Below are positions 46,277 to 55,519 of a stretch of DNA of 64,000 nt, piece by piece. Numbering within the stretch: the stretch's first letter is position 1; every line of letters starts with the position of its first letter. The translations under genes and the position numbers were made by a program. The DNA is from Planctomycetota bacterium (GTDB lineage Bacteria > Planctomycetota > Planctomycetia > Pirellulales > Pirellulaceae), in NCBI GenBank assembly GCA_014238905.1, contig JABAAE010000004.1, positions 227,839 to 291,838 of the forward strand, written 5' to 3'. The notes beneath the pieces are model-generated. The model did not search any database. It was not told the DNA's origin and saw only the letters and a list, made by a program, of their open reading frames with translations.

Positions 46277-47665
46277 ATGTCTCTCCAAAAATCCAGCGGA
46301 AATCTGTCCTGCGATGTCTTCATCAACTCAAGCCTGCTGTTGATCGGTTTACTTTGTCTCATTGGATGTAACCAGCAAAAGCTTGCCGAAAAAAAAGCTG
46401 ATACCCCGTCCAAAAATGTTCCTGTTGCGACGTCTGATCAGGTAAGCCCTCAGGCGGTAGAAACCGATATCCAGCCCAAGCCCATCGAGAGTCAGGTCGA
46501 CATCGGGCAGCAAGCACAAAAAAGGTTGGAAGAGATCAACGTTCGCTTCGATTCAGAGGTCGAGGAACTAGAATCCGCCATTGCTCAAATCTCCTCGGAA
46601 TCGAAAAAGGCGGAACTTTTCAATAAACAAAATCCTGAACCCCAATACACAAAAGACCTCTTCGAACTCGCGTCAAAATTCCCTGAAACCGATGCTGCTT
46701 TTGAAGCGACCATGAGCATTATTTTACAGCGCAAATCAGCCGTAGAATTTCCGGACGCAATGGACTTGGCCGTCAAGCACTATGGGGACCGTGTACAGTG
46801 GCAGAAAATCTGCGAGGGCTACCTTGAGGAAGTTCCCAGCCCACAATTGGAAGGTTGGATGCGTGCGATGATTGCCAACTCTTCTTCGGATGCGACCAGG
46901 ACCCAGGTCATACAAATCCTTTACGAGTATTTCGATCAGTTCCCAACCTTTGCGACAACGATTGCTTACAACCCGCAGATTGAAAAACGGCTGCCCAAAG
47001 AGCAGGTCCAATACATCTACTCAAGAAAAAAAGAGGTGCGAGATGATCTCCTGGTCATGATGAAAGACCTAAGAGACCAATACGGCGTATTAAAGGACCG
47101 AAAAGGACGTTCTTTCAAAGACGTTGTGGATGGCCCGATTTTTGAACTGGAGCACCTGAATGAAGGCCAAGTCGCTCCTGACATCATTGGGGAGGATTTC
47201 GACGGTATTGAGTTCCGGCTCAGCGACTATCGAGGCAAGGTGATTTTATTGGATTTCTGGGGACAGTGGTGCCCGCCCTGTCGGGATATGTACCCTCACG
47301 AACGTGAACTGGTGGAAAAGATGGTAGGAAAACCTTTTGTTTTGATCGGCGTCAATTCCGATCGAAGATTGGAATTTGCAAGAAAAGCGGCTGAAGATGA
47401 AAATTTGATATGGCGAAATTTCTGGATTGGCCCCAAGGGAAGGGCAGGGCCAATCGCCAAACAATGGAATGTGTCCGCTTGGCCCACCGTTTACCTGATC
47501 GATGCTAAGGGAGTCATTCGATACAAAGAAGTTCTCGGTCACGACATCGACAGCGGTTTGCAGGTCTTGATGGAGGAAATGGGATATCCCAATAAAGTCG
47601 CTGATGAAAACCGGGCTGACATAGTCCCCTTTGCCAACCTTGCTGGAATCAGAACTGGAAAGTAA
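46277..47665 (+). CDS. TlpA/ResA-type thioredoxin-fold lipoprotein
   Basis: 462 residues from ATG 46277 (open frame from GTG 46259). Lipobox LIGC with Cys31 marks an anchored lipoprotein; the next 260 residues are a charged, helical region unlike usual TlpA proteins. The thioredoxin domain begins near GQVAPDIIGEDFDGIEFRLSDYRGKV, with redox pair WCPPC (Cys332, Cys335) in LDFWGQWCPPCRDMYP, and WPTVYLIDAKGVIRYK with the cis-Pro. It should reduce disulfides outside the cytoplasm. Partner unknown; the gene stands alone. Confidence 0.85.
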   Translation: MSLQKSSGNLSCDVFINSSLLLIGLLCLIGCNQQKLAEKKADTPSKNVPVATSDQVSPQAVETDIQPKPIESQVDIGQQAQKRLEEINVRFDSEVEELESAIAQISSESKKAELFNKQNPEPQYTKDLFELASKFPETDAAFEATMSIILQRKSAVEFPDAMDLAVKHYGDRVQWQKICEGYLEEVPSPQLEGWMRAMIANSSSDATRTQVIQILYEYFDQFPTFATTIAYNPQIEKRLPKEQVQYIYSRKKEVRDDLLVMMKDLRDQYGVLKDRKGRSFKDVVDGPIFELEHLNEGQVAPDIIGEDFDGIEFRLSDYRGKVILLDFWGQWCPPCRDMYPHERELVEKMVGKPFVLIGVNSDRRLEFARKAAEDENLIWRNFWIGPKGRAGPIAKQWNVSAWPTVYLIDAKGVIRYKEVLGHDIDSGLQVLMEEMGYPNKVADENRADIVPFANLAGIRTGK

Positions 47666-47944
47666 ATCTCTGTCGCCCAAAGCATTAGACGACGCCACCG
47701 CCCTCCGACTCGGGTGAGTTCAATCCTGGTGCCAAAGTCAAAACATCGATTCATGCTGGTCAATGGATTCACTTACCGCCAAAATGCCACCGACGGCCAA
47801 GAACTTCGTTCTTTTTTTACATTCGGGTTTTGTGAATCTATCACGATGGATTAAAGTCAGAACATTCGCCGTTGAGTGATGCAATTCGCTCCCGAGAATC
47901 TGGATGTTTCCTAAACCAACCACTGATTTTTCTCTCTCGCTCCC

Positions 47945-48913
47945 TTGTTTCAACTCCGCCCCTTTCTCAATACCGATATTCCTGAAATCTCGGAAATTTG
48001 GCGCAGCCACCAGCCTCTGCGAGGCTTGGTCCAGACAATGTCGCCGGCATTGTTTGAACAACATGTGTTGAGCAAACCCTATTTCGACCGAATGGGGCTC
48101 ATTCTCGCACTGGAAGGGGAAATTCCATTAGGGTTCGTGCATGTCGGCTTTGGTGCCAATTCAAATCTATCGGATGTTTCTCTCGATTCAGGAGTATTGA
48201 GCCGATTAATGGTCAGAACCAATCACTTTGAGGATGAAAAGGCCCGCGAGGAAGTCGCTAATGCGTTGCTATTGTCGGCCGAGGATTATGCAAAATCCAA
48301 AGGGGCTCGCCGCATGTTTGGCGGAGGCACCTTTCCAAAGAATCCCTTTTACCTCGGATTTTATGGAGGAAGCCGGCTCCCAGGCATTCTTTGCGAAGAC
48401 GAGTTTACCCTACAGATTCTAAAAAATGCGGATTACCAGGAATCAGGTCAATTCCGGATATGGCAATCCAGCCTTGGCGGATTTCGAACGATCATCAACC
48501 GACGACAGATGCAACTGCGACGTCAATATAATATCCATGCCACATTCGACCCAGCGCCACGTTCATGGTGGGAGGCCTGCACACTAGGAAACGCCGAACG
48601 CGTAAGATTTGAACTGGTTGATCGATCCCAAGACAATTTATGTGGGACGGTCACATTTTGGAACATGCAGCCCATGGCATCCCATTGGGGGGTGCAAGCT
48701 TCCGGTATGTTTGATCTTCAAATTGACTCGAGCCTTCGGCGTGCCGGTCTGGCTACTTTTTTGGTCGGTGAGTCAATTCGCCAGCTGAAAGATCATGGTT
48801 CGACCGTCGTTGAGATCCAAACCGAATCCCACGATGATGCCAGCGCCGGATTGCTACAAAAACTTGGAATTTCACAAATTGACAGTGGAATCCAGCTAGA
48901 AAAAGAACTTTAG
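47945..48913 (+). CDS. GNAT-family acetyltransferase with two acetyltransferase-like halves
   Basis: 322 residues from a TTG start; the domain begins at once with LRPFLNTDIPEISEIW, so no later start fits. The N-terminal half carries LALEGEIPLGFVHVGF and RLMVR, the C-terminal half WGVQASGMFDLQIDSSLRRAGLATFLVGESIRQL, with the acetyl-CoA loop RRAGLATFL (Q/RxxGxG/A form). Proteins with one active and one degenerate GNAT unit have this layout. Acetyl acceptor unknown. It converges with nagB. Confidence 0.75.
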   Translation: MFQLRPFLNTDIPEISEIWRSHQPLRGLVQTMSPALFEQHVLSKPYFDRMGLILALEGEIPLGFVHVGFGANSNLSDVSLDSGVLSRLMVRTNHFEDEKAREEVANALLLSAEDYAKSKGARRMFGGGTFPKNPFYLGFYGGSRLPGILCEDEFTLQILKNADYQESGQFRIWQSSLGGFRTIINRRQMQLRRQYNIHATFDPAPRSWWEACTLGNAERVRFELVDRSQDNLCGTVTFWNMQPMASHWGVQASGMFDLQIDSSLRRAGLATFLVGESIRQLKDHGSTVVEIQTESHDDASAGLLQKLGISQIDSGIQLEKEL

Positions 48914-48956
48914 AGCGGCCCAATGGAAACGGTTGTTTCATTCGGTTAAGCCTAAT

Positions 48957-49697
48957 TCAATTCACCCCGGCCGAAGCGGCAGCGTGGTCAAGAAATAATG
49001 TCGTGGCGGAATGATTCTGAAGAATCGAAGCAGGAACCCTGTTCGTCACAGAACCATTGACCGTCTTGGCAACAGCCTCCGCTTTCCGTTGGTCTGGGAC
49101 GGTACAAACAATCTCCTTTGACTTCAAAATCCTGGAAACGGACATGCTAATCGCCGTTTTGGGAACGGCATCCAGGCTCTCAAACCAGCCTTCACCCAAC
49201 TGCTGTTGCCGGCAAGCCTCATCAAGATTGACCACCAGATAGGCCTGCTGTGTCTCGAAATCAGCGGGTGGGTCGTTAAATGCAAGATGACCATTTTCTC
49301 CGATGCCGATAAAGGCAACATCCACCTGGGAATCTCCAATCAAAAGATTTAAACGTTCACATTCCGATCGTTCCTCTTTTTCTGCATCGATAAAATGAAA
49401 GCTTGCGGGCGGACAAGGTAGCTGGTCAACAAAGCGTTCCTTTAGGTACTTACGAAAACTCGCAGGATGAGTCATTGATAAACCAACATATTCATCCAGA
49501 TGGAAACATTCCACCTGCGACCAATCAATATCAGGTTGGTCGACTAGGGCAGACAGCATCTCAAACTGTGAAGCACCGGTTGCCAAAATAATTCTGGCCT
49601 GACGCTGTTCGGCTAATGCTGATCGAATGGCCTTGGCTCCCCGCTCAGCGGCGGCTTCGCCCATTTTCAGTTTCGATTCAAATATCTCAATGTTCAT
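48957..49697 (-). CDS. nagB: Glucosamine-6-phosphate deaminase
   Basis: About 246 residues from ATG 49697, which gives the family start [18 protein letters not shown]; the frame stays open to 49745 inside queF. Motifs: [14 protein letters not shown], the Asp of [38 protein letters not shown] with the catalytic His, and the closing [17 protein letters not shown]. It converts glucosamine-6-phosphate to fructose-6-phosphate and ammonia. It begins 4 bases after the queF stop codon, so both are likely in one transcript. Confidence 0.93.
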   Translation of the reverse strand: MNIEIFESKLKMGEAAAERGAKAIRSALAEQRQARIILATGASQFEMLSALVDQPDIDWSQVECFHLDEYVGLSMTHPASFRKYLKERFVDQLPCPPASFHFIDAEKEERSECERLNLLIGDSQVDVAFIGIGENGHLAFNDPPADFETQQAYLVVNLDEACRQQQLGEGWFESLDAVPKTAISMSVSRILKSKEIVCTVPDQRKAEAVAKTVNGSVTNRVPASILQNHSATTLFLDHAAASAGVN

Positions 49698-49701
49698 CAG
49701 A

Positions 49702-50070
49702 TCAATTACCTGAATTTTCTTGTGAATAGGAACACGTGATATCACTGGATATCCCGCCCCGCGGGCTGAAAGAAGCCACCAATGTTACTTGCCGTGGTTT
49801 AACTGCCGCTACGAAATCATCCAGAATGCGATTGGTCACGTTTTCATAAAAGATCCCTTGATCCCTGAATCGTTGCAGGTAGATTTTAAGGCTCTTCAGT
49901 TCCACACACTTCCTGTCGGGAACATAACTGAATGTCAATGTTCCAAAGTCAGGTTGTCCCGTCTTGGGGCAAACCGATGTGAACTCGGGACAATTAATCT
50001 CAATCAGGTACTCACGATCGGGAAAATCGTTCTCGAACGTCTCAAGGATATCACTAGATTTTTCTGACAT
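49702..50070 (-). CDS. queF: 7-cyano-7-deazaguanine (preQ0) reductase
   Basis: 122 residues, the single-domain QueF type. AGGAG stands five bases before the ATG. The nucleophile Cys34 and acid Asp41 sit in the signature [15 protein letters not shown], followed by the [21 protein letters not shown] helix (the E is the substrate-binding residue) and [10 protein letters not shown]. It reduces preQ0 to preQ1 in queuosine synthesis using NADPH. The other que genes are not here; nagB follows in the same direction. Confidence 0.95.
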   Translation of the reverse strand: MSEKSSDILETFENDFPDREYLIEINCPEFTSVCPKTGQPDFGTLTFSYVPDRKCVELKSLKIYLQRFRDQGIFYENVTNRILDDFVAAVKPRQVTLVASFSPRGGISSDITCSYSQENSGN

Positions 50071-50175
50071 TTTCGCTCCTGGGGTTGGTCCCTATTTTCT
50101 CATGATTGATTAAATTCAGAAAGGGGTTACGGTAATAGTTGGAAACCGAATCTCTCCCCCGACCATAACACAACG

Positions 50176-51063
50176 TTGGAAATCGTTCCCGTCATCGATC
50201 TGAAGACCTGCGACCTGAATTCCCGGCCCGAAATCTCAGGAGAGGGACCCCACTCACCTGCAGGCATGCCAGCCCATTTTGGCGACTCGAGAACACCTAA
50301 CGCTGTCTCGGCCGACGTTCCGTTATGCGGACCTCAAGTCGTTCATGCCATCGCTGGAAAAAGGGAAGATTACCGACCGATAAAGCACTCCCGATTTGAT
50401 ACCCGGTCCACTCGCGTTCTTTGTTCTGATTTGATTCAGGAATTTCATCCCAAATATTTTTATCTGGCTGACCTTGATGCCATCACGGGATCTGGAAACG
50501 CCCTGAATCAAATTCATTCGTTATTGGATTTGCCGACCCATTTCCTGATTGATTATGGAATTCGTGACATCCATGGCTGGCGACAACTTTACAGTCGATT
50601 AAAAAATCACGATCGCTGGTCAGCAATTCTGGCCAGCGAAACAATTGAATCACTGGACCTGATCGACGAAATATCCAATGACATCCCGCCCGATCAACTT
50701 TTTTTCAGCATCGATTTTAACAAGGGTCGTTTAACAACCTCACCCGCTCTGGGCGAGATAGACTTTTTCAGTTTGATCAAGGAATTGAAGAGCCGCGGTG
50801 TCAGGCAGTTGATTTTGCTCGAAGTCTCCAGTGTTGGAACCGCAACAAGTCCAGTCGAACAGATCATCGCTAGTTATGACCAAATCAATTCAATCTTTCA
50901 GAGTGCCTCACCTCGGGACCCGTTGTTCAAGGTATTCGCTGGGGGAGGTCTGAATTGCTGGCAAGATCTGCAAAGGTGCAGAAATTCAGGAATGGATGGT
51001 GTTTTGTTGGCCACAGCGTTGCATAATGGAAAGATCAGACGGGAGCATCTAGAGGGTCTATAA
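50176..51063 (+). CDS. HisA/HisF-related TIM-barrel protein with a large early insertion
   Basis: 295 residues from a TTG start (MEIVPVIDLK). Segments VVHAIAGKREDYRPIK, KYFYLADLDAITGSGNA, FLIDYGIRD, LFFSIDFNKGRL and VFAGGGLN match the hisA/hisF-related family (TIGR00734 type, known to me from methanogens and planctomycetes) rather than true HisA. Asp8 and Asp180 are where HisA has its two catalytic aspartates. Unusually, residues about 11-53, rich in Pro/Gly/Ser/Asp, are inserted between VIDLK and VVHAIAG. Reaction is not known; a cofactor biosynthesis role is only a guess. Four bases separate it from the next gene. Confidence 0.75.
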   Translation: MEIVPVIDLKTCDLNSRPEISGEGPHSPAGMPAHFGDSRTPNAVSADVPLCGPQVVHAIAGKREDYRPIKHSRFDTRSTRVLCSDLIQEFHPKYFYLADLDAITGSGNALNQIHSLLDLPTHFLIDYGIRDIHGWRQLYSRLKNHDRWSAILASETIESLDLIDEISNDIPPDQLFFSIDFNKGRLTTSPALGEIDFFSLIKELKSRGVRQLILLEVSSVGTATSPVEQIIASYDQINSIFQSASPRDPLFKVFAGGGLNCWQDLQRCRNSGMDGVLLATALHNGKIRREHLEGL

Positions 51064-51067
51064 ATCA

Positions 51068-52027
51068 ATGGGCAAGTCGGCCGACCAAAATTCGAAATCC
51101 AATAGCCAACCCAATCCACTGCATCAGCGACGTGCGATCCTACAAGGTGGTGCCCTGCTGTTGACGCCGAATTTCTGGTTACCGATGGACTCCAAATCGT
51201 CAGCTAACTGCACCACCATTGGCGAAATGGATTCTGAAGATTTCAAGGCTTCCATCCAAATCGGCATGGTCACCGACCTGCACTATGCAGATAAACCCTC
51301 AGCTGGCAGCCGACACTATCGTGAGACGTTGGGAAAGCTGTCCGCAGCCAGCCGCGAGTTTTCCCATAAATCACTTGACCTGATCGTCGAACTGGGGGAC
51401 TTCATTGATGCCGCCGATTCGGTCGCTGAAGAATTGAAATACCTTAAGCGAATCAATCGTGATTTTTCTTCGATCTCCACCAAGAGACATTACGTATTGG
51501 GAAATCATTGCGTTCATACTCTGAAAAAACAGGAATTCCTGGACACCGTTGAACAGAAAAAATCTTTTTACTCCTTCGATGAAGGTGGTATCCACTTTGT
51601 CGTTCTTGACAGTTGCTTCCGAAGTGACGGCAAACCATATGAAAGAAAAAACTTCATGTGGACCGACCCCAACATTCCAGAATTCGAGATGGAATGGCTG
51701 CAAGAAGATCTGGTACAAAACACGCTTCCAGTCGTTGTTTTTGCCCACCAACGACTCGACAGAAAAACCAACTACAGTGTTAAGAACAGTGAGCAGATTC
51801 GGGCAGTATTAGAAAAATCCAACCGAGTCGTCGCGGTATTCCAGGGACACAGCCACCAAAACGATTACCAGTTGATCAACAAGATTCACTATTGCACACT
51901 GGTGGCCATGGTCGAAGGACCCCAGCAGACCAACAATGCTTTTTCAAAACTAAAAGTTGCCGAAAACGGGTCGATTCTTGTGGAGGGTTTTTTCCAGCAG
52001 AAAAACCACAATTGGCGTCAAAACTAA
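51068..52027 (+). CDS. Tat-like exported calcineurin-type metallophosphoesterase
   Basis: 319 residues. A leader with twin Arg (HQRRAILQGGALLLTPNFW) suggests export. The di-metal phosphoesterase motifs are in order: DLHY (Asp70, His72), GDFID, GNHC, VVVFAHQRL and FQGHSHQ. Hydrolyses a phosphomonoester or diester; substrate unknown. It starts four bases after the HisA-related gene stop codon, so the two are probably co-transcribed. Confidence 0.85.
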   Translation: MGKSADQNSKSNSQPNPLHQRRAILQGGALLLTPNFWLPMDSKSSANCTTIGEMDSEDFKASIQIGMVTDLHYADKPSAGSRHYRETLGKLSAASREFSHKSLDLIVELGDFIDAADSVAEELKYLKRINRDFSSISTKRHYVLGNHCVHTLKKQEFLDTVEQKKSFYSFDEGGIHFVVLDSCFRSDGKPYERKNFMWTDPNIPEFEMEWLQEDLVQNTLPVVVFAHQRLDRKTNYSVKNSEQIRAVLEKSNRVVAVFQGHSHQNDYQLINKIHYCTLVAMVEGPQQTNNAFSKLKVAENGSILVEGFFQQKNHNWRQN

Positions 52028-52071
52028 ATCTAGACCAGATTCAAATCGGGTCCGTTAAGGATCTTAAAGAA

Positions 52072-52368
52072 ATGCCAAAACCGCAACAAATCACTAAAGG
52101 ATTCACCATCTCCAGAAAGGGCGAAGCAACTGTCGAGCCCGAATTAGCAGATATCCTGTTCGACATTGCTTTGGAACTTGAACCGGTGACCGGCCTACCG
52201 GTGGATGTGGAACATGTGCTCGCCGCATTAGTCCTTGCTTCACGGGCAGGCGTTGTTGCAACCGACCACCAGCTAGAAACCGGTGACAAAAAGCTGATAA
52301 CGACATTGGTGCCCTTTATAAAAGCCATCTTTTCCAACCATGGGGGAAAGGTCGGAAAAGAAGATTGA
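52072..52368 (+). CDS. Small protein of unknown function
   Basis: 98 residues from ATG 52072; an in-frame extension upstream lies inside the metallophosphoesterase gene and is ignored. The product (MPKPQQITKGFTISRKGEATVEP, then LADILFDIALELEPVTGLPVDVEHVLAALVLAS) is a helical, mostly soluble protein without known motif. It starts 44 bases after the metallophosphoesterase stop and ends 18 bases before the converging HD gene. Good coding look, function unknown. Confidence 0.6.
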   Translation: MPKPQQITKGFTISRKGEATVEPELADILFDIALELEPVTGLPVDVEHVLAALVLASRAGVVATDHQLETGDKKLITTLVPFIKAIFSNHGGKVGKED

Positions 52369-52386
52369 TCCATTCGCCAGATCTCT

Positions 52387-52956
52387 CTATCGGGATGGTC
52401 CAAGTTTCAGCAGCAATGCATTCTCGGCCATTGCTTCGATAACAAACTGGATATGCTCATTAAGATCGATGCCCAAATCATCTGCTCCCCTGATGATGTC
52501 ATCTCGATTGACAGTCGCAGCGAACCCCTTGGATTTCATTTTTTTACGGACGCTCTTGGCTTTCATTCCCTGTATGCCTTCCGGTCGTACATAGGCGACC
52601 GCGGTAATAAAGCCAGCCAACTCGTCGCATGCATAAAGAACTTTGTCGACCAGGTGAATTCTGGGAAAATCGGTCAGGTAATCCGCGTGGGATTTGATGG
52701 CATAGATCACATCCTCTGGGTATCCCTTTTCTGTCAGGATCTCGGCGCCCTTTAGTGGATGATCTGGGGGATCCGGCCATCGCTCATAATCGAAATCATG
52801 CAAAAGCCCGATGACTCCCCATTTCACGACGTCTTCATCCATCTTTCTGGCATAAGCAATCATAGCCGTCTCGACGGAAAGCATATGCCGACGCAGACTA
52901 TCGCTTTCAGTGAATTGGCAGACTAAATCCCAGGCCTGATCCCGATCCAAATCCAT
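52387..52956 (-). CDS. HD-domain phosphohydrolase
   Basis: 189 residues; CAGGAG stands six bases before the ATG. The HD motif is HDFDYE (His53, Asp54) with an upstream His24 (LRRHMLSVETAM) and a later SHAD in YAIKSHADYL: metal ligands of HD-type phosphohydrolases. Members hydrolyse nucleotides or cyclic nucleotides. Substrate not known. The region between it and the TPR gene carries a short tandem repeat. Confidence 0.85.
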   Translation of the reverse strand: MDLDRDQAWDLVCQFTESDSLRRHMLSVETAMIAYARKMDEDVVKWGVIGLLHDFDYERWPDPPDHPLKGAEILTEKGYPEDVIYAIKSHADYLTDFPRIHLVDKVLYACDELAGFITAVAYVRPEGIQGMKAKSVRKKMKSKGFAATVNRDDIIRGADDLGIDLNEHIQFVIEAMAENALLLKLGPSR

Positions 52957-53023
52957 AATAGACTCCTGCCATCCCTTCTATCACTCTCTTGCGTTCCCTT
53001 AGAAACACCTTTCAAAACGCCCA

Positions 53024-53107
53024 AGCCATCGTGTTTTAGCCATCGTGTTTTAGCCATCGTGTTTCAGACATCGTGTTTCAGACATCGTGTTTCAGACATC
53101 GTGTTTC
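53024..53107. repeat. Six tandem copies of a 14-bp unit
   Basis: Units start at 53024, 53038, 53052, 53066, 53080 and 53094. The first two are AGCCATCGTGTTTT, the third AGCCATCGTGTTTC, the last three AGACATCGTGTTTC, so variants are ordered along the array as expected from stepwise slippage. It lies in the spacer between the HD gene start and the TPR gene end, both on the minus strand, so it may sit in the HD gene promoter/leader. Confidence 0.92.
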
Positions 53108-53162
53108 CACAATCGTCAACGCACCGCCGCGGCGCCGGAACCGTCATAGGGACTAAATGATA

Positions 53163-54836
53163 TTAAAAATCAAAATCATCGCCTGATTTTTTCTTTTCCC
53201 CTGATTTGTCTTGGTCTTCTTGAAGCTCCCGCCATGGCTTTTTCATTTTGTAGCTACTCAGCTCTTTTTTCAAATCCTCAACCTGATCATCACGTGAAGG
53301 ATTCTTGGTAGCCATTTCGACAGCCTTGCTCGACCATTTGACGGCTTTTTCAAAATCGCCGGACTCCGCGTACCCCGACGCAAGCGTACTCAGAATATAG
53401 GCCTCTTTATATTCTGTTAGCTCGCAGGCTTTCAAAGCGAGTTCAACTGCCCGTTTACCATCCCGCAACTTTTCATTAGGTGACGTTGCAAAGATCCACG
53501 CGAGATTGTTCCACACATGCTCTTTTTGTCGACTGGAGAGTTCCAAATCCATAGCAGTCTCGTAATCTGCTACCGACTCTTCATGTTTCCCCATGCCTAG
53601 GACCGTATCGGCGCGGGCAACCATTGCACCGACATTCCCTGGATCGGCATCTAATACTTCTTCATAAGTGTTTAATGCCTTGTTGAATTTTTCGGCACTC
53701 CGGTAATAAAGAGCCAATTGCAGCTTATAGATGTTTCGAGCCTGCGGGTTGACTGCCCGCACCACGTTCTCCAGATTTTTGATCGCCAGATCATAGTCTT
53801 CTTCCTGAGCAGCAATTTGCGCCTGCAGCAAAGTGCCTTGCAAATTGTATTTGTTTATTTTGAAGATGCTCTCCATGTCTTTCTTGGCTTCGTCGATCTT
53901 GTCATCACCGAGAAAGGCGTAGCCCCGCATCAATAAAGCCAGAATACTACGTTCATCTTTTTTGATCACCGTTGTTAGATCAGCAATTTGGTTCTTAGTT
54001 TCCTTCAAGGCACCATAGATTCGTGCACGCCCAATATAAAATTCGACGTTGTCTTCATCCGATTTAATGAGATCGGTCATCACCGCCAAGGCATCGCGGG
54101 TTTTTGCTTCTTTGTTCTGGTTCAATAGACAATCGACTAACGCCTGTTTGTAATCGGTGTTTTCAGCATCCAGTTTTGTAAGAGCACGGAAATCTAATTC
54201 CGCCTTTTCAAAATTCTTTTTTTCAAAGTAGTAACCAGCACGCAGTTTCAAGTTGTCAACATTTTTGGGATCACTCTTGATTGCATCTGAAAAGGCTTTC
54301 TCTCGGGCCATCTCGTCTTCAGAAAGAATCCCCTTCAAGATCAGAGCCTTGGTTGCATCAGCCTCATCCAAAGAGCCAATCTTGACAGCCTGATCGATTG
54401 CCTCCTTGGCTTTGTTTCGATCCCCACCAGGCATGAATTGGAGTTGGGCAAGCCGATAAAATGCATCGCCATTTTTTTCATCCAAAGCGGCAAGTTTCTC
54501 CAGGTTGACCACTGCCTGTCGCCGTTTGAATCGCCACGTTCCCTGTCCCGCCTTTGCCAGCGCAACCACTTCGTCGGACAACTGAACGCACATTCCCTGT
54601 AGGGTATTTTTCAGCATTTCCTCCGCAAGTTTTTTGGTTTCGTCATCCAACCCTTTCTCAATAGCCGATTCACATAGACCAATGACTTTTTCAAAGTCAA
54701 TGATTGACTTTGCTTTCACTTTGATGGCAATAGCCTTGTTGTAATCCTCCTGCCCTTCTCCTTCGGCAAGACAAGGGTTTGAAGTCAAACTGAATACAAT
54801 CGCGACAATTGAAAGGAACTGAATTCCTGGTCTCAT
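53163..54836 (-). CDS. Exported TPR-repeat protein
   Basis: 557 residues from ATG 54836: GGAG six bases upstream fixes this over an in-frame ATG 12 bases earlier. Signal peptide MRPGIQFLSIVAIVFSLTSNPCLA. The rest is about ten or more tetratricopeptide repeats with a regular 34-residue period, for example NGDAFYRLAQLQFMPGGDRN, NVDNLKLRAGYYFEKKNFEKAEL, GNVGAMVARADTVLGMGKHEE and VWNNLAWIFATSP. The C-terminus is charged (EDQDKSGEKKKSGDD). A periplasmic binding scaffold; partners unknown. Confidence 0.88.
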   Translation of the reverse strand: MRPGIQFLSIVAIVFSLTSNPCLAEGEGQEDYNKAIAIKVKAKSIIDFEKVIGLCESAIEKGLDDETKKLAEEMLKNTLQGMCVQLSDEVVALAKAGQGTWRFKRRQAVVNLEKLAALDEKNGDAFYRLAQLQFMPGGDRNKAKEAIDQAVKIGSLDEADATKALILKGILSEDEMAREKAFSDAIKSDPKNVDNLKLRAGYYFEKKNFEKAELDFRALTKLDAENTDYKQALVDCLLNQNKEAKTRDALAVMTDLIKSDEDNVEFYIGRARIYGALKETKNQIADLTTVIKKDERSILALLMRGYAFLGDDKIDEAKKDMESIFKINKYNLQGTLLQAQIAAQEEDYDLAIKNLENVVRAVNPQARNIYKLQLALYYRSAEKFNKALNTYEEVLDADPGNVGAMVARADTVLGMGKHEESVADYETAMDLELSSRQKEHVWNNLAWIFATSPNEKLRDGKRAVELALKACELTEYKEAYILSTLASGYAESGDFEKAVKWSSKAVEMATKNPSRDDQVEDLKKELSSYKMKKPWRELQEDQDKSGEKKKSGDDFDF

Positions 54837-54848
54837 TTTTTGCTCCAC

Positions 54849-55519
54849 TTAACTATTGGTTTCTGGCTGTTTCGACGAGTCGAAAGGCAGGGTCACTTCA
54901 GGCGAACTAGCTCACTGTTATCACCAAAGCGGATCAGACAGGTTTAAGATCACCCTGTGGGTTTAACGCCTATTATGGTGGAAAATGACGAGTTTAACTA
55001 TCCCGAACCGGGCTAGAAATCACGATGAATCAGCCGATCCCTGGAATACCCGAGACAGGGCAACCACACCGATTTTCTTTCGGCAATCGGTGGACAAACT
55101 CATCAAAACCGAATTCACGACGAGGGCTCTCAGTTCATTTTAAATACCAGGGAAAGCTGTCCCAGGCAGTTTCTCCCCGCTGCTGATTTTGGGGCGTCTC
55201 TGTAGAAATCCAACAAAAACCCCGAGAAACTGCAATCATTGATTTGCCATTTTGGACCGATCCAGCGTCAACTCCCGTTGGTCCAAACTGGTCCTGCCCC
55301 AAAATATACCGTGGACTCCGCTCAGTATGAGAAAGTCTAACGGCCTACCTGATGCCGGCCAAAACAACTCCCTCAAACAACTCTGAGTATGGACCGCTTG
55401 AACGTGGACCCCTGTTTTTTGTAATTGACGCCAATTAAACGGCCCATTTCCAGCCAAACCACCTAATTTGGGGTAAGCTGTGTGCTCGTTTCGAGAATTC
55501 AATTTTTTTTTGAGAACCC
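54849..55519. other. Intergenic region, no supportable gene
   Basis: An 88-codon minus frame (55236-55502) shows no motif. The right end has the A/T-rich promoter area of the next plus-strand gene. No repeats or RNA structures noticed. Confidence 0.45.

Noticed and set aside
51892..52071. N-terminal extension of the 98-residue small protein
   Set aside because: It would lie inside the metallophosphoesterase gene in another frame; ATG 52072 is the simpler start.
53024..53107. Possible CRISPR array
   Set aside because: Units are 14 bp and directly adjacent, with no spacers and no cas genes; it is a tandem repeat.
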